This document shows, one piece after another, positions 1-7,780 of a DNA stretch of 26,220 nt. A program made the position numbers and the translations under genes. The stretch covers positions 1-26,220 of the forward strand of contig DASPLX010000016.1 of assembly GCA_035627375.1 (NCBI GenBank), in the 5' to 3' direction. The notes beneath the pieces are model-generated. The model was not told the DNA's origin and did no database searches. It saw only the letters and a list, made by a program, of their open reading frames with translations. Source of the stretch: DASPLX01 sp035627375. GTDB lineage: Bacteria > Pseudomonadota > Gammaproteobacteria > Burkholderiales > Burkholderiaceae_D. The first letter of the stretch is position 1. Every line of letters starts with the position of its first letter.

Positions 1-26
1 CTTGCAGGCCATACCGGCTACAGCGG

Positions 27-44
27 CGCAAAGCATGCTTTGCG
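27..44. repeat. 18-bp perfect palindrome
   Basis: CGCAAAGCATGCTTTGCG reads the same on both strands. It lies in the first 221 bases, where I see no convincing gene. With no spacer it is a poor RNA hairpin, so a dimer-binding site is more likely than a terminator, but nothing else supports a function and the upstream gene is outside the window. Confidence 0.5.
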
Positions 45-221
45 AAACACCGCTTCCGCCCCCTGCTGAGCATTCGCAACGCAGCAATCGCCTTCGAGCG
101 GCCGACAGAAAACGTAAATCGGGGTGTGGCGGACCACTAGGGTCCGGCGCGCCCCGAACGGCGGAACTCAAGGGAATTGTCGAGAGGGGCCAATAGTGAA
201 GAAGCGGCGCCCCGTCTGCAA

Positions 222-932
222 TCAGCCTTGCGCCAATTCCGGAAAATACTCGCGCAGCATCCGCTCCCCGTAAGCGACCAGGTTGGGATGCTTTTCCGCC
301 GCCGTGCGGATCGGGGTCTCGAAATGCTTGCAGAGCATGCCGATGACCCAGGCGCCGGCCGTCGCGTCGACGCCGCAGGGGGCGTCGCCCATCAGGTAGG
401 GTTTGTCGCCGAGGATGGCGGCGAGCGCCTCGATATCCTTGGTCGCGAGCAACGCGATCTCGTCCTTCGAGTGGCGTCCCATGCCATGCGCCTTCAGCAT
501 GTTGCGGATCTTGCCGCGCACCATCGCGGCGACCACGCCGCGCATCGGCCACGGCACGCTATTGAAGTAGGTAGCCGGGCCTCGCGCAAAATTGGCGTCG
601 TCGCACCAGCGCGCTTCGACCACCGCCCAGTACAGGTGATCTTCGAGCATCTTTTCGACGCTCCAGGCGATCGCGCGCTGTTCCTGCGACAGGCCGCGAT
701 CGAGGTCGATGCCGTATTTCTTTTCGATGTGCAAACGGATGAACGTCGAATCGGCGACGATCGCGCCGTCGTCCTCGATGTAGGGCAATTTGCCCTTGGG
801 CGCCTTGCCGAATCCCTTGCGGGTGGGCTTGTAGGGCAAGCCGGCGATCTTCAGGAGCAGCATCGCCTTGGTGACGAAGGGGCTGGTGTCGGGCAGGCCG
901 AGTGCGGGGCCGAAGGTATGGAGCGTGATCAT
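222..932 (-). CDS. Glutathione S-transferase family protein (Tom37/metaxin-like N-terminus)
   Basis: This 236-residue protein has the two-domain layout of a GST. A thioredoxin-like N-terminal half covers about residues 1-80, with the LPYIEDDG and ADSTFIRLHIEKKYG segments that match the glutathione-site region of GSTs. An all-helical C-terminal half follows. The N-terminus (ITLHTFGPALGLPDTSPFVTK) lacks a classical Ser or Cys catalytic motif and resembles the GST_N_4/Tom37/failed-axon-connections branch, so conjugating activity is uncertain. The protein should be cytosolic, as no signal peptide is seen. The start follows a weak AGAAAG-type Shine-Dalgarno. The gene lies 46 bp after the alcohol dehydrogenase on the same strand and is probably the third gene of that operon, which suggests a role in handling reactive aldehydes or other electrophiles (inference). 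Confidence 0.88.
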   Translation of the reverse strand: MITLHTFGPALGLPDTSPFVTKAMLLLKIAGLPYKPTRKGFGKAPKGKLPYIEDDGAIVADSTFIRLHIEKKYGIDLDRGLSQEQRAIAWSVEKMLEDHLYWAVVEARWCDDANFARGPATYFNSVPWPMRGVVAAMVRGKIRNMLKAHGMGRHSKDEIALLATKDIEALAAILGDKPYLMGDAPCGVDATAGAWVIGMLCKHFETPIRTAAEKHPNLVAYGERMLREYFPELAQG

Positions 933-978
933 GCGGCGCTTCTTTCTGAAAAATGAGCGCCGCCAGTGTATCAGGGCG

Positions 979-2148
979 TCATGGCTTCAGCACGACCTTG
1001 ATGCAGCCGTCTTCCTTGTTCTTGAACAGTTCGTAGGCGCGCGGCGCGTCGTCGAGCGCCATGGTGTGAGTGATGACGGCGGCCGGATCGATCTCGCCGC
1101 GTTCGATCCGCTCCAGCAGCGGCTGCATGTAGCGTTGCACATGGGTCTGCCCGGTCTTGATGGCGAGCGATCGGTTCATGATCGAGCCGAACGGTATCTT
1201 GTCGAGAAAACCGCCGTAGACGCCGGGCACCGATACCGTGCCGCCGTTGCGGCAGGCGAGCAAGGCTTCGCGCAAGGCGGTCGGGCGATCGGTCTCCAGC
1301 AGCAGCGCCGCCTTCACCTTGTCGTACACGCCGGCCGCGCCCATGCCGTGCGCTTCCAGGCCGACCGCGTCGATGCAGGCGTCGGGCCCGCGCCCGCCGG
1401 TCATCTGCCGCAGCGCGTCGGCGACGTCGACATGCTCGTAATTGAGCGTTTCGGCGCGCGACAGCTCGCGCGCCATGCGCAGGCGCTCCGCCACGCGGTC
1501 GATCGCGATCACGCGCTCGGCGCCGAGCAGCCAGGCGCTCTGGATCGCGAATTGCCCGACCGGCCCGCAACCCCAGACCGCGATCACGTGGCCCGGTCGG
1601 ATGTCGCAATTCTCGGCCGCCATCCATCCCGTCGGCAGGATGTCCGAGAGGAACAGCACCTGCTCGTCGGTAAGGTTGTCCGGGACCTTGAGCGGCCCGA
1701 TGTCGGCATAGGGCACGCGCGCATATTCAGCCTGGCCGCCGGCATAGCCGCCGGTCAGGTGCGAATAGCCGAAGATGCCGGCCGGCGAATGGCCCCACAT
1801 CTTTTCGGCCATCCAGGCATTCGGATTCGAGTTCTCGCAGACCGAATACAGCTTTTCGCGGCAGAAGAAGCAATGCCCGCAAGCGATCGGGAATGGCACG
1901 ACGACGCGGTCGCCGATCTTCAGATTCTTCACTTCGTTGCCGAGCTCGACCACTTCGCCCATGAATTCATGACCGACGATGTCGCCCTTTTCCATGGTCG
2001 GGATGAAGCCGTCGTAGAAATGGAGATCCGAGCCGCAGATGGCGGTCGAGGTGATGCGCACGATGGCGTCGCGCGGATTGAGGATTTGCGGATCGGGAAC
2101 CTTGAGCACGCGCATGTCGTGCCTGCCATACCAGCAGACCGCTCTCAT
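979..2148 (-). CDS. Zinc-dependent alcohol dehydrogenase (formaldehyde dehydrogenase-like MDR family)
   Basis: This 389-residue medium-chain dehydrogenase/reductase should oxidise an alcohol or aldehyde with NAD+. Catalytic zinc ligands are visible at Cys38 (ICGSD) and His60-Glu61 (GHE). Four structural-zinc cysteines are present at 90, 93, 96 and 104. A Rossmann GCGPVG motif is followed by VIAIDR, whose Asp favours NAD over NADP. The sequence resembles the group often labelled glutathione-independent formaldehyde dehydrogenase, but the substrate cannot be read from sequence. I chose the ATG at 2148 because its bases overlap the TGA of the upstream SRPBCC gene as ATGA. The open frame extends 154 codons further upstream, but that part overlaps the SRPBCC gene in another frame and has no dehydrogenase character. 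Translational coupling with the SRPBCC gene is likely. Confidence 0.94.
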   Translation of the reverse strand: MRAVCWYGRHDMRVLKVPDPQILNPRDAIVRITSTAICGSDLHFYDGFIPTMEKGDIVGHEFMGEVVELGNEVKNLKIGDRVVVPFPIACGHCFFCREKLYSVCENSNPNAWMAEKMWGHSPAGIFGYSHLTGGYAGGQAEYARVPYADIGPLKVPDNLTDEQVLFLSDILPTGWMAAENCDIRPGHVIAVWGCGPVGQFAIQSAWLLGAERVIAIDRVAERLRMARELSRAETLNYEHVDVADALRQMTGGRGPDACIDAVGLEAHGMGAAGVYDKVKAALLLETDRPTALREALLACRNGGTVSVPGVYGGFLDKIPFGSIMNRSLAIKTGQTHVQRYMQPLLERIERGEIDPAAVITHTMALDDAPRAYELFKNKEDGCIKVVLKP

Positions 2149-3152
2149 TGCTGCGCTCCCCGGTGCGCCAGGCGGCCGACGATGCCGCGCCGCCCGGACG
2201 GCTGGCCGACGGTGGTGGGTATCTCGCCGGTTTCCAGCAATTGCTTGAAGCGGCGCAAGTCGTCGTCGAGCTGCCGCTCCGGATCCGCGCCGAACAATTT
2301 CGCGGCCAATGCGCCGGCGGTGCCGCCGGGCGGGCTGTATTGCAGCTCCACCTGGACGATGGTGCCGCGCCCGCCGGGGGCGACTTCGAAGCGGACGATG
2401 CCGGCATGGTCGACGTCCGAGCCCTCCACCGAACTCCAGGCCAGCAGCTTGTCCGGCTCGTCGGCGACGATCTCGGCATCCCACTCGGCGCGGACGCCTG
2501 CCGGTCCCTTGGCGATCCAGTGCGAGCGCGTGTCGGACAGCACGACGACCGATTCGAGGTGGCGCATGAAGCGCGGGAAATTCTCGAAATCGCGCCAGAA
2601 GCGGTAACACTCTTCCGGCGTCCGATGAATGGTCAACGCCTTGTCGATATAGAAGTCGCCGGCCGCGCCTTGGATGCGGGTGGCGCGCTGGCGTCGCCGG
2701 CTGCGCACGCTTGCCCAGCTGTCAAGCACGGCGATGCCGGCGACGGCCGCGACAAGCCACGTCAGACGCCGGCGCCGGGCCGCGCTAGCGCGCGCCGCGG
2801 AGGCGCCGAGCAAGGCCAGGTCCGCCAAGTCGCCAACCACCCGCGACCACAGCCAGCGCGTGGTCTTGCGTCCGCTCAAGATACCGGCGCCGCTCATCAG
2901 TTCCCGCGCGCCGCAGGCGCGAACCAAGCTCGGAGGGAGTTCGGCGCCGCTGCTGCGCGCCACGGCGCGCGGGGCCAGCAATTGCAGCACGCCGAGGCCG
3001 ACACTGAACCAACCGAGCGCCCGGATCCATTGCCCATCCCGCCGCGCATCGAAAGAATGCGCGGCAGCGCCGGTCGGCTGGTCGAATGAAGAGGAAGCAT
3101 CGAGGACGGCGGCCGCTTGCCGCTCGTTCTGCGTTGAAATGGAAGTCTGCAT
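2145..3152 (-). CDS. SRPBCC family membrane protein (polyketide cyclase/dehydrase-type fold)
   Basis: This 335-residue protein has two parts. Residues about 40-150 contain two or three hydrophobic segments (about 45-62, 104-120 and 130-148) with Arg-rich flanks, suggesting an inner-membrane anchor. Residues about 168-310 form an SRPBCC/COQ10-like START domain, recognisable from ECYRFWRDFENFPRFMRHLESV and the later GTIVQVELQYSPPGG strand. SRPBCC domains bind hydrophobic ligands; no ligand can be assigned here. I use the ATG at 3152, which is preceded by GGAGAA at good spacing, rather than an alternative start at 3227. It is the first gene of an operon with the dehydrogenase (ATGA overlap) and the GST. 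I recall this SRPBCC-dehydrogenase pair as recurrent in Burkholderiales and Rhizobiales, often near stress genes. Confidence 0.87.
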   Translation of the reverse strand: MQTSISTQNERQAAAVLDASSSFDQPTGAAAHSFDARRDGQWIRALGWFSVGLGVLQLLAPRAVARSSGAELPPSLVRACGARELMSGAGILSGRKTTRWLWSRVVGDLADLALLGASAARASAARRRRLTWLVAAVAGIAVLDSWASVRSRRRQRATRIQGAAGDFYIDKALTIHRTPEECYRFWRDFENFPRFMRHLESVVVLSDTRSHWIAKGPAGVRAEWDAEIVADEPDKLLAWSSVEGSDVDHAGIVRFEVAPGGRGTIVQVELQYSPPGGTAGALAAKLFGADPERQLDDDLRRFKQLLETGEIPTTVGQPSGRRGIVGRLAHRGAQQ

Positions 3153-3329
3153 GGCGTTTCTCCATGGCTTCATGAGGCCGGCCGCCATGCTGCTGAGCGC
3201 ATTGCCGCCGGCATATGAAGGGCGCAATGGATGGGCGGAATAGTCCCGGACGCGTTCAGTTAGTCAGCGGGCATCCGGATCGAGTTCCCGGCCACCGGCC
3301 CTGCTTAGGGAGGAGTGCGGCGGCGGTTA

Positions 3330-3338
3330 TGGAATAAT
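3330..3338 (+). promoter_or_regulatory. Probable extended -10 promoter of the PEBP gene
   Basis: TGGAATAAT fits the extended -10 pattern TGn followed by a hexamer matching TATAAT at five of six positions. A start near 3345 would leave a leader of roughly 23 nt before the ATG at 3368, enough for the GGGAAA ribosome site. No good -35 box is seen, as is common with extended -10 promoters. Confidence 0.4.
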
Positions 3339-3367
3339 GCGCTGCCAACGACAACAAAGGGAAACCC

Positions 3368-3913
3368 ATGCAACGATTCGCACCCCGCCTGTTCCTGGGC
3401 GCAGGCCTTCTTGCCGGCCTGATGAGCGGCGCCCATGCCTTCGAGCTCAAGAGCGCCGATATCCGCGACAATGAAACGCTCAAGACGGCACAAGTCTTCA
3501 AGGGCTGCGGCGGCGACAACCTGTCGCCGCAGCTGACCTGGTCGAATGCGCCGGACGGCACGAAGAGCTTCGCGGTCACGATCTACGATCCGGACGCGCC
3601 GACCGGCAGCGGCTGGTGGCACTGGCTGGCTTATGACATTCCGGCGACGACGCAGCAACTCGACACCGGCGCCGGCGGCGCGGACAAGCTGCCGGCCGGC
3701 GCCAAGCACGGCCGCAACGATTACGGCACCAAGGATTTCGGCGGCGCCTGCCCGCCGCGCGGCGACAAGCCGCATCGCTATGTCGTGACCGTGTATGCCT
3801 TGAAGGTGCCGCAATTGAACGTGCCGGCCGATGCCTCGGCAGCCATGATCGGCTTCAACCTGAACGCCAACAAGCTCGGCTCGGCGACCATCACGGGGTT
3901 GTACGGTCGCTGA
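3368..3913 (+). CDS. YbhB/YbcL family Raf kinase inhibitor-like protein (PEBP), secreted
   Basis: This 181-residue protein begins with a Sec signal peptide ending at about GAHA, residues 1-24, so the mature protein should be periplasmic. The rest is a bacterial phosphatidylethanolamine-binding-protein fold. It carries the family signature YDPDAPTGSGWWHWLAYDIPA, the NDYG segment and the typical GGACPPRGDKPHRYVVTVYAL segment. Bacterial members (YbhB and YbcL in E. coli) are small anion- or ligand-binding proteins whose cellular role is poorly defined. The start is supported by GGGAAA upstream. The 3' end runs 23 bp into the convergent topoisomerase gene, so the two coding regions overlap tail to tail with no room for a separate terminator. 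Confidence 0.93.
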   Translation: MQRFAPRLFLGAGLLAGLMSGAHAFELKSADIRDNETLKTAQVFKGCGGDNLSPQLTWSNAPDGTKSFAVTIYDPDAPTGSGWWHWLAYDIPATTQQLDTGAGGADKLPAGAKHGRNDYGTKDFGGACPPRGDKPHRYVVTVYALKVPQLNVPADASAAMIGFNLNANKLGSATITGLYGR

Positions 3914-5039
3914 CCGCGCGCGGTTTTCCGCGCGCGCGGCCGCGCCGGCTTCCGGCTCGCGTCGGCCGCAAGCGCTGCCGCAGCAGCGCGAGCACGGCGG
4001 CTTCTTCCGGCAGCAGCGCCGCCAGGCCCTTCGTCCATTCCTGCTCGGTGCGCTGCGTCAACGCATCGAGCATGGTGCCGTCGAGATAGGCTTCGAGCAC
4101 GGCCGGATGCACATAGCATTTGCGGCAGATCGAGGGCGTGTTGCCCAGCCTTTCCGCCACCGCTTCGATGGCGCGCACGATATTCTTCTTCGCCTGCGCG
4201 TGCGAATCGAATCTTTCGAATTCCCGCAAAGCAAGCGCCGCCAGCACGGTGCCGGACCAGGTGCGGAAATCCTTGGCGGTGAAGTCCTCGCCCGCGATCG
4301 TCCGCAGATAGTCGTTGACGTCGCCGGAGCCGATGCCGTGCTGTGTGCCGTCGTCGTCCAGGTATTGGAACAATTCCTGCCCGGGCAAATCGCGCATGCG
4401 CCGGACGATGCGCGCGAGACGCGGATCGTCGAGCCTGATCGCATGCCGGACGCCGCCCTTGCCGCGAAACTGGAACACGATTTCGCCGCCGGCGATATGC
4501 ACGTGGCGATCGCGCAGCGTGGTCAGGCCGAACGACCGGTTGGCGCGCGCATATTCCTCGTTACCGACGCGCATCATGGTCGCTTCCAGCAGGTAAACCA
4601 CCGTCGCCAGCGCCTTCTCGCGCGGCATACCGGGCAAGGCGAGCGCCGCGGCGACCCGCCGCCGGATCGCCGGCAGCGCGCGACCGAAATGCAGCATGCG
4701 TTCGTATTTCGCCTCGTCGCGCACGCTGCGCCAGCGCGGATGGTAGCGGTATTGCTTGCGGCCTTTCGCGTCGCGGCCGGTGGCCTGGAGATGGCCGTTC
4801 GCCCAAGGACAGATCCACACGTCGGTCCAGGCTGGCGGCACCGCCAGTGACTGGATGCGCTCGAGGGTCGCGCGGTCGCGCACCGGGTTTCCTTGCGCAT
4901 CGACATAATGAAAGCCGCTGCCGCGACGCAAGCGCCGGATGCCCGGAATGTCGTCGCTGGCATGGCGCAAGCCGGCGAAACCGACCGCCGCGCCGGCATC
5001 GCTCGCCGCCGCGATGAGGGAGGATGCATCGCTCTTCAT
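3891..5039 (-). CDS. DNA topoisomerase IB (poxvirus-type)
   Basis: This 382-residue enzyme relaxes supercoiled DNA through a 3'-phosphotyrosyl intermediate. The small N-terminal domain (LRHASDDIPGIRRLRRGSGFHYVD) is followed by the catalytic domain. Expected active-site residues are visible: Arg157 in MMRVGNEEY, Lys194 in FRGKGG, Arg259 in KDFRTWSGT, and Tyr309 in CRKCYVHP as nucleophile. The Asn at 300 (LGNTP) sits where poxvirus enzymes have a His, as I recall for bacterial members. The basic C-terminal tail (PTRAGSRRGRARGKPR) probably aids DNA binding. The ribosome site before the ATG at 5039 is weak, so the exact start is less sure than the identity. It is divergent from the amidohydrolase gene and overlaps the PEBP gene by 23 bp at the 3' end. 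Confidence 0.95.
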   Translation of the reverse strand: MKSDASSLIAAASDAGAAVGFAGLRHASDDIPGIRRLRRGSGFHYVDAQGNPVRDRATLERIQSLAVPPAWTDVWICPWANGHLQATGRDAKGRKQYRYHPRWRSVRDEAKYERMLHFGRALPAIRRRVAAALALPGMPREKALATVVYLLEATMMRVGNEEYARANRSFGLTTLRDRHVHIAGGEIVFQFRGKGGVRHAIRLDDPRLARIVRRMRDLPGQELFQYLDDDGTQHGIGSGDVNDYLRTIAGEDFTAKDFRTWSGTVLAALALREFERFDSHAQAKKNIVRAIEAVAERLGNTPSICRKCYVHPAVLEAYLDGTMLDALTQRTEQEWTKGLAALLPEEAAVLALLRQRLRPTRAGSRRGRARGKPRAVSDRTTP

Positions 5040-5070
5040 GGCCGCATGGCAGGGGAACCGGTTGCCGGAA

Positions 5071-5111
5071 AAGGAGGGAATCCAATGTACACTTGGCCGA
5101 TCGCGCGGTGA
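5071..5111 (+). other. Possible leader peptide with strong Shine-Dalgarno upstream of the amidohydrolase
   Basis: AAGGAGG at 5071-5077 is a full match to the anti-Shine-Dalgarno and stands 7 nt before an ATG at 5085. The frame encodes MYTWPIAR and stops with TGA at 5109-5111. The stop is 45 bp before the amidohydrolase ATG at 5157, which has its own ribosome site. This layout is that of a translated leader or coupling ORF. There is no run of a single regulatory codon, so classical amino-acid attenuation is not evident, and a chance match is possible. Confidence 0.35.
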
Positions 5112-5156
5112 TGACAGGCATCAAGCCGCGGCGGCAACATGCTGAAAAGGAGAACC

Positions 5157-6437
5157 ATGGATCTCGTGCTTCGCAATGCGAGCCTGCCGGACGGCAGGCG
5201 CAATATCGACATCGGCATCGGCGACGGACGCATCGCCGCCGTGCAGCCCGCGCTGCCGGCGCGCGGCGGCCAGGAGATCGATGTCGGCGGCGATCTCGTC
5301 GTGCCGCCATTCGTCGACGCGCATTTCCACATGGATGCGACGCTCAGCTACGGCCTGCCGCGCGTCAACCAGTCCGGCACGCTGCTCGAAGGCATTGCCT
5401 TGTGGGGTGAATTGAAACCCTTGCTGACCCAGGAAGCCCTGGTCGAGCGCGCCTTGCGGTATTGCGATTGGGCCGCGGCGCGCGGCTTGCTGGCGATCCG
5501 CAGCCATGTCGATGTGTGCGACGACCGCCTGCTGGCGGTGGAAGCGCTGCTCGAAGTCAAGCGCCGCGTCGCGCCCTATCTCGACCTGCAGCTGGTCGCC
5601 TTCCCGCAGGACGGCGTGCTGCGCAGCCCGAACGCGCTCGCCAACCTGAAACGCGCGATCGCGATGGGCGTGGACGTGGTCGGCGGCATTCCGCATTTCG
5701 AGCGCACCATGGCCGACGGCGCCGAATCGGTGCGCATCCTGTGCGAATTCGCGGCGGAACAGGGATTGCGCGTGGACATGCATTGCGACGAGAGCGACGA
5801 TCCGCTGTCGCGCCATATCGAGACGCTGGCGTATCACACGCAGCGGCTGGGTTTGCATGGCCGCGTCGCCGGTTCGCATCTGACGTCGATGCATTCGATG
5901 GACAACTACTACGTCAGCAAGCTGCTGCCCCTGATGCGCGAGGCGGGCGTCGCGGCGATCGCCAATCCGCTCATCAACATCACGCTGCAGGGTCGGCACG
6001 ACACTTATCCGAAGCGGCGCGGCATGACCCGCGTGCCGGAAATGCTGGCCGCCGGCATCGATGTCGCCTTCGGCCACGATTGCGTGATGGATCCGTGGTA
6101 CAGCCTCGGTTCGGGCGACATGCTGGAAGTCGCCGCCATGGGCTTGCACGTGGCGCAGATGACGGGACAGGAGGCGATGCGCGCCTGCTTCGCCGCCGTC
6201 ACCGAGGCGCCGGCGCGCATCCTCGGGCTGGAGGGTTATGGCATCGCGCCCGGCTGCCATGCCGACCTGGTGGTGCTCGACGCGAGCGATGCGATCGAAG
6301 CGATCCGGGTGCGCGCGGCGCGCCGTTACGTGATCCGGCGCGGCAAGGTGATCGCCAGGACGCCGGCGCCGCATGCGGAACTCGACTTGCCGGGACGGCC
6401 CGGCACGGTCGATTTCCGCTTGCGCCGTGATGCTTAG
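5157..6437 (+). CDS. CodA-like amidohydrolase (cytosine deaminase family)
   Basis: This 426-residue metal-dependent hydrolase matches E. coli cytosine deaminase (CodA) with a constant offset of five residues. Metal and catalytic residues are His56 and His58 (DAHFHMD), His209 and Glu212 (HCDE), His241 (GSHLTSMHS) and Asp308 (FGHDC). Gln151 (FPQDG) matches the CodA Gln156 that contacts the pyrimidine. The position equivalent to CodA Asp314 is Cys309, so the substrate is probably not plain cytosine. Other N-heterocyclic amides or amines are possible. The protein should be cytosolic. I chose the ATG at 5157 because AAGGAG lies just before it; an in-frame ATG at 5139 has no such site. The stop overlaps the stop of the convergent binding-protein gene by 3 bases. 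Confidence 0.88.
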   Translation: MDLVLRNASLPDGRRNIDIGIGDGRIAAVQPALPARGGQEIDVGGDLVVPPFVDAHFHMDATLSYGLPRVNQSGTLLEGIALWGELKPLLTQEALVERALRYCDWAAARGLLAIRSHVDVCDDRLLAVEALLEVKRRVAPYLDLQLVAFPQDGVLRSPNALANLKRAIAMGVDVVGGIPHFERTMADGAESVRILCEFAAEQGLRVDMHCDESDDPLSRHIETLAYHTQRLGLHGRVAGSHLTSMHSMDNYYVSKLLPLMREAGVAAIANPLINITLQGRHDTYPKRRGMTRVPEMLAAGIDVAFGHDCVMDPWYSLGSGDMLEVAAMGLHVAQMTGQEAMRACFAAVTEAPARILGLEGYGIAPGCHADLVVLDASDAIEAIRVRAARRYVIRRGKVIARTPAPHAELDLPGRPGTVDFRLRRDA

Positions 6438-7558
6438 TAGCTTGCCACCGGGGTCGGCTGACCGCCCTTGAAGGTGAAGACCGTCACCGGCGATTGCTTC
6501 AGGTTGCCCTTGTCGTCGAAACCGTAAGTGGTGACGACGCCCTGGTAGGCGCCCTTGACGATCTGCGCCTGCACCTTGGCCGGATCGGTCGAATTGGCGG
6601 CCTTCATCGCGTTGGCGTACAGATGGACGCCGTCGTAGAAGGTGGCCGCGTAGACGTCCGGCTCCTGGTTGTAGCGCTTCTTGTACTTCGCCTTGAATTC
6701 CGGTCCCGCCTTCGCCTTGTCGAGCTGGGCGCCGCCTTGCGCGCACAGCACGTTGTCGCCGACCGCGTCGCCGCCGAGCTGGCCCATCTCGGGCGAGCAC
6801 AGCGTGTCGCCGCCGAGCAGCTTCGCGTTCAGGCCGAGCTGCTTCATCTGGCGCGCCATCGGCGCCGCTTGCGGCGCATAACCGCCGTAGAAGATCGCTT
6901 CCGGCTTCTTCGCTTTCAGATTGGTCAGGATCGCATTGAAGTCGGTCGCCTTGTCGTTGGTGAACTCGTGGCCGACGACATTCAGGCCGAGCTGCTTGGC
7001 CTGCTTCTTGAATTCCTCGGCCACGCCCTGGCCGAAGGCGGTGCGGTCGTCGATGATCGCGACCGCCTTCATCTTCAGTTCCTTGGCGGCGTACTGCGCC
7101 ATCTTGGAACCGATCTGCGAATCGCTGGCGACGACGCGGAACACGTTCTTGTAGCCCTGCTCCGTGACCTTCGGATTGGTGGCGACCGTCGCGATCAGGG
7201 TGCCGCCGTCGTTGTAGACGCGTGATGCGGGAATCGTCACGCCGGAATTGTAAGGGCCGACGACGAACTTGACGCCGGAATCGACCATTTTCTGCGCCGC
7301 CGCCACGCCCGATTTCGGATCGGCCTGGTCGTCCTCGCTCACCAGCTCGAACTTGATCTTCTTGCCGCCGATCGCGATCGGCTTGGCGTTCAATTCCTCG
7401 ACGGCCAGGCGCGCGCCGTTCTCGTTGTCCTTGCCGGCAAAGGCCTGGGAACCCGACAGCGGACCGGTATGCCCGATCTTGACGATCATTTCCTGCGCGC
7501 CGGCGATGCCCGCCAGGCCGGCCAGGACGAGGCCGGCCGTCATCTTGTTCAGTTTCAT
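6434..7558 (-). CDS. LivJ-type branched-chain amino acid ABC transporter substrate-binding protein
   Basis: This 374-residue periplasmic binding protein has a Sec signal peptide (about residues 1-21, ending AGAQ). The mature protein is a type I periplasmic-binding fold of the HAAT/LivJ class, with the opening IGHTGPLSGSQAFAGKDNENGARLAVEELN, the VGPYNSGVTIPAS ligand-site segment and YAATFYDGVHLYANAM near the C-terminus. It probably binds branched-chain or related amino acids, but the ligand is inferred from family only. The ATG at 7558 follows GAGGAGAG. No permease or ATPase gene adjoins it, so it is an orphan binding protein that must work with a transporter encoded elsewhere. It shares a 222-bp divergent region with a diguanylate cyclase gene. 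Confidence 0.93.
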   Translation of the reverse strand: MKLNKMTAGLVLAGLAGIAGAQEMIVKIGHTGPLSGSQAFAGKDNENGARLAVEELNAKPIAIGGKKIKFELVSEDDQADPKSGVAAAQKMVDSGVKFVVGPYNSGVTIPASRVYNDGGTLIATVATNPKVTEQGYKNVFRVVASDSQIGSKMAQYAAKELKMKAVAIIDDRTAFGQGVAEEFKKQAKQLGLNVVGHEFTNDKATDFNAILTNLKAKKPEAIFYGGYAPQAAPMARQMKQLGLNAKLLGGDTLCSPEMGQLGGDAVGDNVLCAQGGAQLDKAKAGPEFKAKYKKRYNQEPDVYAATFYDGVHLYANAMKAANSTDPAKVQAQIVKGAYQGVVTTYGFDDKGNLKQSPVTVFTFKGGQPTPVASY

Positions 7559-7780
7559 GTGTTCTCTCCTCGGTAACGATACGGAAGCGGCGGCGGCCGC
7601 TCCACGAGGCGGCAGTATGGAGAAAAAGACGGCGAATTTTGTCGCGAATTTGGGGAGAAACGATGAACTTTCCCCCTGCCGCGTTGTGCCGATTACGATG
7701 GCGTCTCCCGCCGCGCACGCCAGGCTTGCGCGAACCGTTCGGCCTACTTCATACTTGCCCTTGCTTCGGGGAGGGAGGCA

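Noticed and set aside
2..196. 64-codon plus-strand frame at the left edge
   Set aside because: It starts with TTG, has low-complexity Pro/Arg-rich translation and no family character; it is most likely a chance frame in GC-rich DNA.
868..2607. Long plus-strand frame of 579 codons opposite the dehydrogenase
   Set aside because: It is the antisense shadow of the alcohol dehydrogenase and SRPBCC genes, rich in His/Arg/Asp with no recognisable domain.
5111..5410. Frame starting at the TGATG after the short leader
   Set aside because: It runs out of frame through the amidohydrolase gene and has Arg-rich nonsense composition.
7632..7651. Two copies of GCGAATTT 12 bp apart in the LivJ/cyclase divergent region
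   Set aside because: They are too short and too few to claim a binding site; no matching promoter was found nearby.
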